Source: a virus
Length of the DNA stretch: 22,567 nucleotides
IMG/VR virus record: IMGVR_UViG_3300031741_000023
Coordinates: 1 to 22,567 of that record
Direction: 5' to 3' (one strand)
Positions 6,683 to 13,590 of this stretch are shown here, piece after piece. A program made the position numbers and the translations under genes. Each line of letters starts with the position of its first letter. The first letter of the stretch is position 1. The notes under the pieces were generated by a model. That model saw only the letters and a program-made list of their open reading frames with translations. It had not been told where the DNA came from and searched no databases.

Positions 6683-8547
6683 TATTCGTTCCTCGGTAGT
6701 TGTGCAGATGCTCCGTTAATTGTTCTCTGAAGTGCGTTCGCTACTGCGTCACCTGTTGCCGTTGGGTCACCTGATCCATTTACTTCAATTTTGATGTAGT
6801 TTGTCTGGGTTGTGGATGATCCACCTACATTATTTGTTTTTGGTTGCGATAGGTTTTTATCATCTGAGAATAGCCCGAAAAGGTCGAACCCTCCCAACTT
6901 TTCTTTTATCATCCCCTTGATATCCAGATCGCCCAATTTTTCATTGATGAGATCCCCTATCGAAATATCACCGCTTAATATTTCTAACATCCCATTCCAC
7001 ATCTTAATGACTGAATCTATATATCCGCTAATATCTGATATCACCTTTCCGAATGTTCCGAACTCCTCCACCAACTTATCTAGTGTGATCTCTCCACTAA
7101 ATATTTCTATCATCTTTTTCCAGAACTTTATTACGCCCTCGATATATCCAGCTATATCAGCGATCAACTGTCCAAATGCTCCGAACTCCTCCACCAACTT
7201 ATCTAGTGTGATCTCTCCACTAAATATTTCTATCATCTTTTTCCAGAACTTTATTACGCCCTCGATATATCCAGCTATATCAGCGATCAACTGCCCAAAT
7301 GCTCCCCAATCCTCTGTGAGTTTATCGAAAGACATCTCCCCGTTAAAGATGTCTAACATCGCACTCCAGAACTTTGATACGGCCTCGATGTAGGTCCCGA
7401 CTCCTGCGATTGCTACCCCAAACAATCCCCAATCATCGATGAGTTTATCGAGCGATATCCCTCCGGACATAAATCCACTTATTGCTGCGAACACCTCTTT
7501 GATGGCTCCGAATACATCTTTAATAATTCCGAAGATATTGTCTAAAAGTTTCTTGAACCTGGGGAACTCTGCCATCATGCTTCCGAAAAGGGATTCATTC
7601 CCCTGGGAGTATGAGTAAAGATCATCCAGGACTGCCACCAAAATAATGATTCCAGCGATTATTAGTCCAATTGGAGAAGCCGAAAAGGCTGCGTTCATGG
7701 CTAGTATAGCACCAACCAGTCCGTACATAGCGTATTCCCAACCGATTGTTCCTGATACAATATGATTAATTGCCGCCCCTGCGTTATAGACGGCTTTTAT
7801 AAACATGGTCAAATACTTGAATCCCTTTTTGAATCCTTCGACTATTCCCTTTTCATTGACCTTCATCCACTCTTGGAACTGCTTCGTTATTTTTTTGATT
7901 TGAGGGGAGAGGCCAACTGCGATCTGGGCTTTCATATAGCTGATTGCCTTTCCAGCCATATCCATTGCCGACTTGGTTTCTGTCAGTGTCTTGACTGCCT
8001 TCGGGGAGATGATCCAGGCTCGACCTGCCATTTCATCGAACTCTTTATTGGATAGGTTAAGGGTTTGAAGCATCCCGGCACCTACACCGATCTGTGAAAG
8101 GATATTCTTTTTCATTCCCTCTGAGAGCCCTTTCGTTTTTGTTCTGAGATCCTCCAGTATTTTAAAGGGGTCCTGTCTGGGATCTATTCCAAGAATCTGG
8201 TAACCGGATATATCACCCTGGCCAAGTTTGATTTTCTCTTGATTGGATGTTATCGCCTTGATCGCTGACGAAACCGACTCTGCACTCTGGTTTGTCTGCA
8301 ATGCGACTGCTTGCCATTTCTGGAGTTCCTGGGCGCTGGCTCCGGTTTCTGTCTCGAATTGCTTAAACGCTACCGCTGCGTCCATAGCTTCACCCGTTAT
8401 CTTCCTTATTGCGAGAGCTGTTCCAGCGGCTACAGCGGTTGTTGCGATTAGACCAACCTTCACAGTGGTCATGGCTCTGGAGAAACTCTTCGCCTTATCC
8501 TCGTCTGTTTTTAGTCCAATCCTGGCAAACAACTCAGCTATATTCAT
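6682..8547 (-). CDS. Tail tape measure protein with internal 41-residue repeats
   Basis: A 621-residue tape measure, short for the family, which sets tail length and is packed inside the tube before ejection. The N-terminus shows the usual MNIAELFARIGLKTDEDKAK opening and an Ala/Gly-rich hydrophobic helix (about 31-48). A long helical body follows, with a strongly hydrophobic segment at 274-308 (GLVGAILAM, PIGLIIAGIIILVAVL) that may insert in the host membrane at ejection. Residues 361-524 are four tandem 41-residue repeats with a partial fifth. The C-terminus is polar with a TNYIKIEVNGSGDPTATGDA beta stretch. No lysozyme or peptidase motif was seen. No Shine-Dalgarno precedes the ATG; the upstream sequence is a short A-rich repeat, so translation is likely coupled to the chaperone frames. 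Confidence 0.85.
   Translation of the reverse strand: MNIAELFARIGLKTDEDKAKSFSRAMTTVKVGLIATTAVAAGTALAIRKITGEAMDAAVAFKQFETETGASAQELQKWQAVALQTNQSAESVSSAIKAITSNQEKIKLGQGDISGYQILGIDPRQDPFKILEDLRTKTKGLSEGMKKNILSQIGVGAGMLQTLNLSNKEFDEMAGRAWIISPKAVKTLTETKSAMDMAGKAISYMKAQIAVGLSPQIKKITKQFQEWMKVNEKGIVEGFKKGFKYLTMFIKAVYNAGAAINHIVSGTIGWEYAMYGLVGAILAMNAAFSASPIGLIIAGIIILVAVLDDLYSYSQGNESLFGSMMAEFPRFKKLLDNIFGIIKDVFGAIKEVFAAISGFMSGGISLDKLIDDWGLFGVAIAGVGTYIEAVSKFWSAMLDIFNGEMSFDKLTEDWGAFGQLIADIAGYIEGVIKFWKKMIEIFSGEITLDKLVEEFGAFGQLIADIAGYIEGVIKFWKKMIEIFSGEITLDKLVEEFGTFGKVISDISGYIDSVIKMWNGMLEILSGDISIGDLINEKLGDLDIKGMIKEKLGGFDLFGLFSDDKNLSQPKTNNVGGSSTTQTNYIKIEVNGSGDPTATGDAVANALQRTINGASAQLPRNE
6976..7467 (-). repeat. 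Tape-measure tandem repeat array, 123 bp (41 residues) per unit
   Basis: Four full units at residues 361-401, 402-442, 443-483 and 484-524, with a degenerate fifth beginning SGDISIGDL. The consensus begins SGEITLDKLVEEFGAFGQLI and ends VIKFWKKMIEIF. Two stretches are identical over 114 bp in the DNA: 7057-7170 and 7180-7293, offset 123 bp, then one mismatch (7171 T versus 7294 C) and 11 more matching bases. The outer units are diverged. Confidence 0.93.
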
Positions 8548-8550
8548 TTT

Positions 8551-8703
8551 TCATTTTTCATTTATTTTGTATTCTGTGAACTCGTATTCGGAAAGGAAGT
8601 TTTCATAATCCAATACCCTGAAAACATCATCGATTGAGGCTTGTCGTACTTTGGAAGGATCACCACCGTAATATCCTGCTCTGGCAATCCTGATTGCGAT
8701 CAT
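8551..8703 (-). CDS. Second tail-chaperone reading frame (GT-type extension), 50 residues
   Basis: A short frame between the tail chaperone and the tape measure. From its own ATG it encodes MIAIRIARAGYYGGDPSKV and then a helical, acidic stretch ending YEFTEYKINEK. The ARAGYYGGDP motif followed by an L-YENF-YE pattern resembles the downstream tail-assembly-chaperone component of myophages. It starts 2 nt after the chaperone stop with only a weak GAAG-like purine run. The same frame is open without a stop far upstream into the chaperone gene in the -1 phase, so it may instead be made as a -1 frameshift extension (about 199 residues in total). Both modes are possible; the coding call itself is strong because it fills the gap exactly and has protein-like composition. 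Confidence 0.7.
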   Translation of the reverse strand: MIAIRIARAGYYGGDPSKVRQASIDDVFRVLDYENFLSEYEFTEYKINEK

Positions 8704-8705
8704 TT

Positions 8706-9149
8706 CTACTTCTGGAGCTTCGACCCTAATTTTTGGAACACTTCGGTCAGACCTGGCAGGTTCGCAAACGACGAACTCGCGAGTCCGAAAAAAGGGGATA
8801 TGTTAACTTTTAGAACCTCCATCATGATCGGGTAGAAATATTTCCGATTTTCTACATCTTCGAATAGATCCTCGTTCACCTTGGACTTGTTGAACATTGC
8901 CCTTTCTGAGCACTTGAAAAGTTGTTTTCGAATTGTGCTGTCTGTGGTTAAGGTCAAAACTGGTTCCAGGATCCACCCTACATCTCCAGCGTCCATTTTA
9001 TCGATCTTATTGAAATCGATATCTACGGACGAAAGGTCAATCTTTATGCCATTTTCTTTGAGAGCTTTCGCTATAACCTCTTTCAAGGCCATAGCGTCTG
9101 CGAACGAGGCTGGCGTAACTTCAAGCTCTTTTCCGTCTATCAAGCTCAT
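8706..9149 (-). CDS. Tail assembly chaperone
   Basis: A 147-residue protein in the usual chaperone place between tube and tape measure; such proteins coat the tape measure and recruit tube subunits, and are not part of the virion. It opens MSLIDGKELEVTPASFADAM, a typical N-terminus for this group, followed by an amphipathic helix ALKEVIAKALKENG and an acidic middle with an LEPVLTLTTDSTIRKQLFKC segment. The start at 9149 is preferred over an upstream in-frame ATG at 9191 because 9149 has AGAGG about 9 nt upstream and forms a TAATG overlap with the tube stop; the longer form would overlap the tube gene by 43 nt and add a basic, poorly conserved-looking leader. Confidence 0.75.
   Translation of the reverse strand: MSLIDGKELEVTPASFADAMALKEVIAKALKENGIKIDLSSVDIDFNKIDKMDAGDVGWILEPVLTLTTDSTIRKQLFKCSERAMFNKSKVNEDLFEDVENRKYFYPIMMEVLKVNISPFFGLASSSFANLPGLTEVFQKLGSKLQK
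8730..8736 (-). promoter_or_regulatory. Candidate -1 ribosomal frameshift site in the tail chaperone
   Basis: The heptamer CCAAAAA (codons CAA AAA, residues 139-140 of the chaperone) sits 22 nt before the chaperone stop. After a one-base slip back, reading continues as IRVEAPEVE into the 50-residue second frame. A-site AAA re-pairs perfectly; P-site CAA to CCA is imperfect, so this is weaker than a classical slippery heptamer. The slip site could lie elsewhere in the overlap, since the -1 phase has no stop nearby. Confidence 0.35.
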
Positions 9150-9616
9150 TATGTCAAACCTCTGTCTGAATTGGCGAAAAGGACCTGCCAAATCGTAACT
9201 GCCTGCTCAGTATCTCCTTCGACATTTTCCTTGGCTGCTGGCATCTTTTGGATGACTCCCCCGTCTAGAGAATAAACATCGTTTGTGATGTTTCCTTCAC
9301 CATCACCGATTCTCTTTACGATCTCTCCGTCGATAAGGGTATATCCAGCGGGGTCTTGGAGATAACGATTCATTTCAGCGTTCATATACTTATCATCGGC
9401 AGATCCTCTTATCACCCGAACGCTGAAGGTTACGACCTTACCTGTAGAATTGAAAGCGTAAATCGTATTTCCGTTTTTCCCTGTCTTGGCTTCAACCAGG
9501 TTGTTGGGGAATTCCAAAACACCGATGTCTCCATCTGCCAAATCTGCGAAAATCCTGGGGGCTAATCCTCTGGACCCGATGGCGATTGTGTCCTTTCCTG
9601 TTAGTGATACACTCAT
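9149..9616 (-). CDS. Tail tube protein (DUF3277 family)
   Basis: A 155-residue inner tail tube subunit following the sheath gene. It opens MSVSLTGKDTIAIGSRGL, and has the beta-rich tube fold signature DLADGDIGVLEFPNNLVEAKTG and then TGKVVTFSVRVIRGSADDKYMN, with YLQDPAGYTLIDGEIVKRIG further on. Length and order (sheath, tube, chaperone, tape measure) match the family in simple myophages. A strong AAGGAG lies 9 nt upstream of the ATG, the kind of start expected for an abundant virion protein. Its stop TAA overlaps the chaperone ATG. Confidence 0.86.
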   Translation of the reverse strand: MSVSLTGKDTIAIGSRGLAPRIFADLADGDIGVLEFPNNLVEAKTGKNGNTIYAFNSTGKVVTFSVRVIRGSADDKYMNAEMNRYLQDPAGYTLIDGEIVKRIGDGEGNITNDVYSLDGGVIQKMPAAKENVEGDTEQAVTIWQVLFANSDRGLT

Positions 9617-9630
9617 GTTTTAATCTCCTT

Positions 9631-11100
9631 TTATGGTTCGACCAGTACGACGACATCAGAGCTGTGAATCGCTCCGGCTTCTTTTGCTGCGATTTGACAA
9701 ACTGGGGCAATCCTGGCTGTTCTCTCTGTCTGGGCTTGCTGGGAGACAGGGGTTGAATAGATGAAAAAACCAAACTCTTCTATGTTCCTGTCGTGGTCTG
9801 CTGGGCTTCCAAACCTCGTCGAGCTGTTCCAAGTACCTGGGGCAAATACTCCGGCCCTAACGTATCGCTTCATAACGCCTCGATATGCTCCCTTGAGCCC
9901 GTCCATGCCGGTTTCTGTCTGCGGTATTTTCGTGGTCGTCTGGGCCAGGTAATTGAATCCGATAATCTGGAGGTCAACTTGCAGAGCCAGTCTTGAGTAG
10001 ACTTGATCCGAAAAGAGGTTCGCCCCTGAAATATATATTTTCGGAATCCCGAAGTCGGCAATAACATCCACCCCTGCCTTTTTAGCTGAATCCAAAATCG
10101 TCTGGGTAACTCCCGTATCCGCAACCAATCCAACGAAGTCTTTCAGATGCATGGTCAATGCTGTTCCAGTAGCGTTGAAATTGATCGACATCAGCCGGGA
10201 CATGTATCCAGCTGCAAAATCAAGCGCATCGGCTTCTGAGTTCGTATATAGCATGCAGCGAGTCTTCGTGTATCCTGAATCTTTCAGCGTGGTGAATACC
10301 CCAACGATGTCTGCTGTTGCTTCCGATCCCACTGCCTGGAACTTGTCCAGACTTTGGACGGTGGCTGCCAGCTCAGTAAGGACTGCATCGGCCATCTTTT
10401 CGTTGTAGACAATCCCGAAATAGTTCACTGAACCCTTTGTCCGGAGGATACAATCCTTCGCTCTCTCGACACCTGTTGCTGCTCCTACTGATGATCCAGA
10501 CAAGCCGAGAGGGACTGCGATATCGGTTCCGGTTCCTGCTGTTCCGATTGTGATGTCTGACGCGACTCCGGTTGCAAGAGTTTTCAGCGTGATGACCGCT
10601 GCGGATAGCTCTCCTGATAAAACGAACACCAAACCAACTGCGGTGATGGCCGTACTATTTAGAGATGCTTCAGCACTTGCAAGAGTTGTGGTATCGATCG
10701 GTCCGATAAGATAATCGGCAGCAGCAGCAGAATCGACAACTGCGTTTAGCTTATAATCGGCTGCGGTTAATCCCAGAAGGTTAACGGGACCAGTTCCCAG
10801 AATTGTAGCAGGTTGGGCGGCTGCTGTCTGGAGCCGTGGAACAACGACCAGGAAACCTCCCCCGGTAAGTATGTTCAATTTCTGGTTAAATACTGCGAGG
10901 GCCATCCGGTACGTTTCTGAGCTGGTACCGAAATCGTCAGCTACTCCATCCGGATTCAGATAGGTTCTATACACTCCATAATCTGCTGGGATTGGGGCTT
11001 CATCTGTGATGATTGCAAGGGCCGATGTGTTGATTGTAGCAAGGCCTCGTTCGGGTCCCGAAACCGAGACTCTGACAACATTTCCAATGTCCAATGACAT
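9631..11100 (-). CDS. Contractile tail sheath protein (DUF3383 family)
   Basis: A 489-residue sheath protein of the DUF3383 type; its presence shows that the tail is contractile. The N-terminus (MSLDIGNVVRVSVSGPERGL, then NTSALAIITDEAPI) and the following DFGTSSETYRMALAVFNQ block are characteristic, as is the C-terminal segment with IGFNYLAQTTTKIPQTETGM and RGVMKRYVRAGVFAPGTW. The Ala/Thr-rich central region (about 95-215) is probably the outer domain on the sheath surface. Shine-Dalgarno AGGAG at 6 nt gives a strong start. It is separated by 22 nt from the tail terminator gene upstream and 14 nt from the tube gene downstream. Confidence 0.9.
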   Translation of the reverse strand: MSLDIGNVVRVSVSGPERGLATINTSALAIITDEAPIPADYGVYRTYLNPDGVADDFGTSSETYRMALAVFNQKLNILTGGGFLVVVPRLQTAAAQPATILGTGPVNLLGLTAADYKLNAVVDSAAAADYLIGPIDTTTLASAEASLNSTAITAVGLVFVLSGELSAAVITLKTLATGVASDITIGTAGTGTDIAVPLGLSGSSVGAATGVERAKDCILRTKGSVNYFGIVYNEKMADAVLTELAATVQSLDKFQAVGSEATADIVGVFTTLKDSGYTKTRCMLYTNSEADALDFAAGYMSRLMSINFNATGTALTMHLKDFVGLVADTGVTQTILDSAKKAGVDVIADFGIPKIYISGANLFSDQVYSRLALQVDLQIIGFNYLAQTTTKIPQTETGMDGLKGAYRGVMKRYVRAGVFAPGTWNSSTRFGSPADHDRNIEEFGFFIYSTPVSQQAQTERTARIAPVCQIAAKEAGAIHSSDVVVLVEP

Positions 11101-11122
11101 ATTCTCTCCTGTTGGTTAAAAA

Positions 11123-11617
11123 TTATCGTGCTTCGGCTAAAACGTCCGGAGTCTGGATCATATCGAACGTATCAATAGCCTTCTCATAAATCTGAACGCT
11201 ATTAATGATCACCGGGATCTGGTATCGACTCAGAGCCGATCCTCCGTCAACAAACGAAATATCAAGTATCTGCCTAGTCCTAAAAATCCGAATATGGTTT
11301 TCCTCTTGTTTCTGCTCCGAATAATCCGATCCCAATGCCGCCAGGACCTCTGCCTTTCGATATTTGGCATCCGTATTCCTGCTTGTTATTTCGATATTAT
11401 AGGTTGTTGAGACTGACACCCGCTTTATTTCCTTTTCGGTATCTGGATCAAATCGGTTTGTGTTGGCAATCACTTTGGAAGTCCCTTCGGATACTATGAT
11501 ATAAATATCATCATCCTTTGGCGATTTCCAGTTCTGGTTATATACCACGACTCGTTCTGCGTCCAGGCTCATGTCCGTGGCTATGATGTCACAAAGAATT
11601 ATATCCGGTTTAATCAT
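11123..11617 (-). CDS. Neck/tail terminator protein (LIC_12616-like)
   Basis: A 164-residue protein that by position should cap the tail tube at the neck and connect it with the head. Family-like features are the early beta strand pair DIYIIVSEGTSKVIANTNRF, then KRVSVSTTYNIEITSRN and the helix AKYRKAEVLAALGS; the C-terminus includes IPVIINSVQIYEKAID. This pattern fits the phage neck terminator group often annotated LIC_12616 family. The ATG overlaps the upstream stop (ACATGA) and has GAGG about 8 nt before it. It immediately precedes the sheath gene, as terminators usually do. Confidence 0.65.
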   Translation of the reverse strand: MIKPDIILCDIIATDMSLDAERVVVYNQNWKSPKDDDIYIIVSEGTSKVIANTNRFDPDTEKEIKRVSVSTTYNIEITSRNTDAKYRKAEVLAALGSDYSEQKQEENHIRIFRTRQILDISFVDGGSALSRYQIPVIINSVQIYEKAIDTFDMIQTPDVLAEAR

Positions 11618-11955
11618 GTGTAATCCTCAACGACTTCATATTTCGTAAATCCTGACTCTCTCCAGTCGTTTGCCTGTTCAATCCTGAATTTGCGACCGGA
11701 ATCGTCCTGGATAATGTCATCGGTTTTTAGCAGTACGGTCTTGTCTTGGATGATAATAGACCACCAAATCCATGTTCTTTGTTCCTGGGGCTTTCTGTTA
11801 ACCTTTGCCGCTGGCATTGGCTGAAAGTTTGCCGGATAGATAAAATCAGCTTGAGCCTCTACAGTTTCATGATTGACGATAGACTGAGTGATCACCGTAA
11901 TATTCGAACTTTGGACCCAACCCTTCAAAGAATTTCCAAGATACGGTACTGGCAT
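11614..11955 (-). CDS. Probable head closure / head-tail joining protein
   Basis: A 113-residue beta-rich protein between the tail-completion and tail-terminator genes, the usual place of the head-closure (stopper) protein. It has a hydrophobic WIWWSIIIQDKTVLLKTDDI centre and a closing motif GRKFRIEQANDWRESGFTKY, a pattern of small joining proteins in which a D-G-x-x-[FY]-R-I strand is followed by a W and an aromatic-acidic end. Strong Shine-Dalgarno GGGAGG at 7 nt. The start is 2 nt after the previous stop. The function comes from gene order and size; I do not recognise a named family with certainty. Confidence 0.55.
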   Translation of the reverse strand: MPVPYLGNSLKGWVQSSNITVITQSIVNHETVEAQADFIYPANFQPMPAAKVNRKPQEQRTWIWWSIIIQDKTVLLKTDDIIQDDSGRKFRIEQANDWRESGFTKYEVVEDYT

Positions 11956-11957
11956 GA

Positions 11958-12461
11958 TCAGCCTCCCACCCTGGATGTAACGGCCTGTCGAAGCGTCCCG
12001 ATATTAATCAGGATTGCGTCAGAACCTTTTGCATCTTTGGTTGCTTCCTTAATATCCTCCCAGAGCCCGAATCCTCCTGTTTCAAATGCTTCCTGAACCC
12101 TGGCTTCACCGGCTATTCCGATCAGCTCGAAAATCCCTTTGATATCCCCAGCCTCAAGTAGCTTCTGGAGTTTCGGAGCGACCGACTTCTCGATATCATC
12201 CTGTCCAGTTTCCAGTGGAACTCTGATAAAAGACCTTTCCGGAATCTTTGTGTTTCTATTCCTGCCTGCCTTATCTGTTCCGAACTCATGAACTGCTCCC
12301 AGACCTGCCAGAGTGATGCCTCCATCTTCAGTATATCCACCTTCACCGAGAATTCCGATATCGGTGTAAAACTGTTTTCCGAGGTTCTCAACTAACTTTT
12401 CCAGCTTAGAAAAATCACCCGTTACCTGGCTGTCACCGTTTTTATGGGAGAATGAACTCAT
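11958..12461 (-). CDS. Tail completion / virion morphogenesis protein (HK97 gp10 / Mu gpG-like)
   Basis: A 167-residue protein with the hallmark middle block of this family: LGAVHEFGTDKAGRNRNTKI followed by PERSFIR, where the HEFG and PxRSF elements are conserved. The C-terminus carries LWEDIKEATKDAKGSDA and LINIGTLRQAVTSRV, which match the W..L...T...K......L..tG.L..si pattern of Mu gpG-like proteins. Such proteins sit at the head-tail interface and finish the tail top. The ATG overlaps the DUF4054 stop as ATGA with GGAG about 9 nt upstream. Length is normal. Confidence 0.82.
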   Translation of the reverse strand: MSSFSHKNGDSQVTGDFSKLEKLVENLGKQFYTDIGILGEGGYTEDGGITLAGLGAVHEFGTDKAGRNRNTKIPERSFIRVPLETGQDDIEKSVAPKLQKLLEAGDIKGIFELIGIAGEARVQEAFETGGFGLWEDIKEATKDAKGSDAILINIGTLRQAVTSRVGG

Positions 12462-12892
12462 GGCAATGTTGCTCCTCCGACCGCATAAACAGCACCATCG
12501 AGAAAAGGCTTTACGAGAATCAAATACTTTTGCCCGAAATAGGTTGTGGAGTAAAAAGCAAATTCACCCTCGTTCATCCACTCTGGGATTGAGAGAGATT
12601 CCGAAACCCCATCTGCTGATCTGGATGACTGATTAAACTTGGCTTGTCCTCCTGACACAACCGCATCGAGATCCAATTGGAGAAAGTGCGCCGTTAAATA
12701 CGACAGAGCCTGTTTGCATGTAGCATCATCGGGGAACAAACCAGAATTAAAAACCGCCGAGGCCTCTGCTATTGCAGAATCAATATCTCCGTCTCTAACT
12801 TCTGGATACTCATACGGAACAGTAGACCCGTAGAGAAACTGTCCACGGTCAAAATATGCTTTGAATTCTGTTGCCGTTATTGTGCAAGTCAT
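12458..12892 (-). CDS. Head-tail connector (DUF4054 family)
   Basis: A 144-residue adaptor expected to dock under the portal. It begins MTCTITATEFKAYFDRGQF, with the TATEFKAYF pattern and VRDGDIDSAIAEASAVFN helix of DUF4054, then a helical CKQALSYLTAHFLQLDL segment that matches the 'YLtAHlL' region typical of the family. The last third contains FAFYSTTYFGQKYLIL, corresponding to the conserved W/FxxTxYGxxYxxL end. The ATG overlaps the preceding stop as ATGA with GAGG just upstream. Neighbours on both sides are connector or small head proteins. Confidence 0.83.
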   Translation of the reverse strand: MTCTITATEFKAYFDRGQFLYGSTVPYEYPEVRDGDIDSAIAEASAVFNSGLFPDDATCKQALSYLTAHFLQLDLDAVVSGGQAKFNQSSRSADGVSESLSIPEWMNEGEFAFYSTTYFGQKYLILVKPFLDGAVYAVGGATLP

Positions 12893-13113
12893 TTCACCTC
12901 ATCAGATTTCTTTTTATCTGCTTTCTTCTTTTTGGTGATTGCTTTGAAATCCTCTTCGGAACAGGCATCTTCAAATCCTGCGATAACGAGCTTTGCACGA
13001 TCTGGATCGAACGTTAAAAACTTCCCAGGGTGGATAGCATCAACCCCGGTTCTGTCTCTTTTGAATACAACAGGACGTTTTCCCCTGTTAAATACTTTTA
13101 CTGGTTTTGACAT
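12889..13113 (-). CDS. Small basic protein of unknown function, related to the upstream gene
   Basis: A 74-residue protein between capsid and connector genes. The N-terminal part, VKVFNRGKRPVVFKRDRTG, then IHPGKFLTFDPDRAKLVI, resembles the start of the 119-residue protein encoded just upstream: both share a V-x-N-x-G-x-R opening, a PxG(R/K) turn and an Ala-Lys/Arg-Leu helix. The C-terminus is a Lys-rich tail (KKKKADKKK). AAAAGG lies 8 nt before the ATG. Such small proteins after the capsid gene are common in phages and are mostly uncharacterised; a capsid or head-tail accessory role is a guess from context. Confidence 0.65.
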   Translation of the reverse strand: MSKPVKVFNRGKRPVVFKRDRTGVDAIHPGKFLTFDPDRAKLVIAGFEDACSEEDFKAITKKKKADKKKSDEVK

Positions 13114-13166
13114 GGATTATACCTTTTATTAGTGGACGTTTTTTCCGTATCAACAACAGGTCGATT

Positions 13167-13526
13167 CTACTTCTTTTTTGTGCCGGCTGCTTTCAGTTTT
13201 GTGATCTCTGCCGACAGCTTTTCGTTTTCTACTGCCAGATCCCAGAACGCTTTCTCGCCAGCGGAGATTGAATCATTCAGGGTTTCGTTTTCATCTTCCA
13301 GCTTGGCGTTCTCTTTGTGGAGGTTCTTTTTCGATCCTGTCACAAGGGAATCAAATTCGATAAGGTCCTTTGGATAATCTGCCAAAAGCCTTTTTGCGTA
13401 TGGTTCTTCGATATCGATGGCTCTGCCTGATGGCAACAGCCGATTTTTCTTTTTCCCTGGGGCAGGCTGTAAAGTAAAATCACGGTTCCCGCTGTTGTGT
13501 ACTCTGATTTTTTCTTGAGATGCCAT
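13167..13526 (-). CDS. Small protein with C-terminal coiled coil, unknown function
   Basis: A 119-residue hypothetical protein, the first gene after the capsid terminator. Residues 7-58 (IRVHNSGNRDFTLQPAPGKK onward, with LLPSGRAIDIEEPYAKRLLA) form a compact domain similar to that of the 74-residue neighbour. Residues about 69-113 are a charged, heptad-like helix (HKENAKLEDENETLNDSI, WDLAVENEKLSAEITKLKA) predicted to be a coiled coil, so the protein is probably oligomeric. It ends in a short Lys tail. No Shine-Dalgarno precedes the ATG; the leader is A-rich. Function unknown; it could be a scaffold-like or connector-accessory protein. Confidence 0.65.
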   Translation of the reverse strand: MASQEKIRVHNSGNRDFTLQPAPGKKKNRLLPSGRAIDIEEPYAKRLLADYPKDLIEFDSLVTGSKKNLHKENAKLEDENETLNDSISAGEKAFWDLAVENEKLSAEITKLKAAGTKKK

Positions 13527-13556
13527 TTTTAATTTGTTGGTTGCAGGTTTAGAAAT

Positions 13557-13582
13557 GCAAAAAGCCGGGAGGTTGTCCCGGC
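13557..13582 (-). terminator. Rho-independent terminator after the major capsid gene
   Basis: On the minus strand a perfect 7-bp GC-rich stem, GCCGGGA / TCCCGGC with a 5-nt loop, is followed directly by TTTTTGC. It starts 8 nt past the capsid stop codon. It should reduce transcription into the connector and tail genes, which have no obvious promoter of their own, so read-through probably supplies them. Confidence 0.88.
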
Positions 13583-13590
13583 CTTATGAT

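Noticed and set aside
6812-7393. 193-codon open frame on the plus strand
   Set aside because: It is the antisense shadow of the repeated tape-measure region and its own periodicity follows from that repeat; no plus-strand ribosome binding site or homology.
8545-8561. Three closely spaced ATGs in an ATGAAAA repeat before the tape measure
   Set aside because: The ATGs at 8561 and 8554 are in other frames and close within a few codons; only ATG 8547 opens the tape measure.
9150-9191. Upstream ATG (9191) for the tail chaperone
   Set aside because: It would overlap the tube gene by 43 nt, whereas ATG 9149 gives a TAATG junction with a suitable Shine-Dalgarno.
13116-13121. TATAAT on the minus strand before the 74-residue gene
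   Set aside because: No -35 element at a suitable distance; it overlaps the ribosome binding site and start region of that gene and is likely chance.
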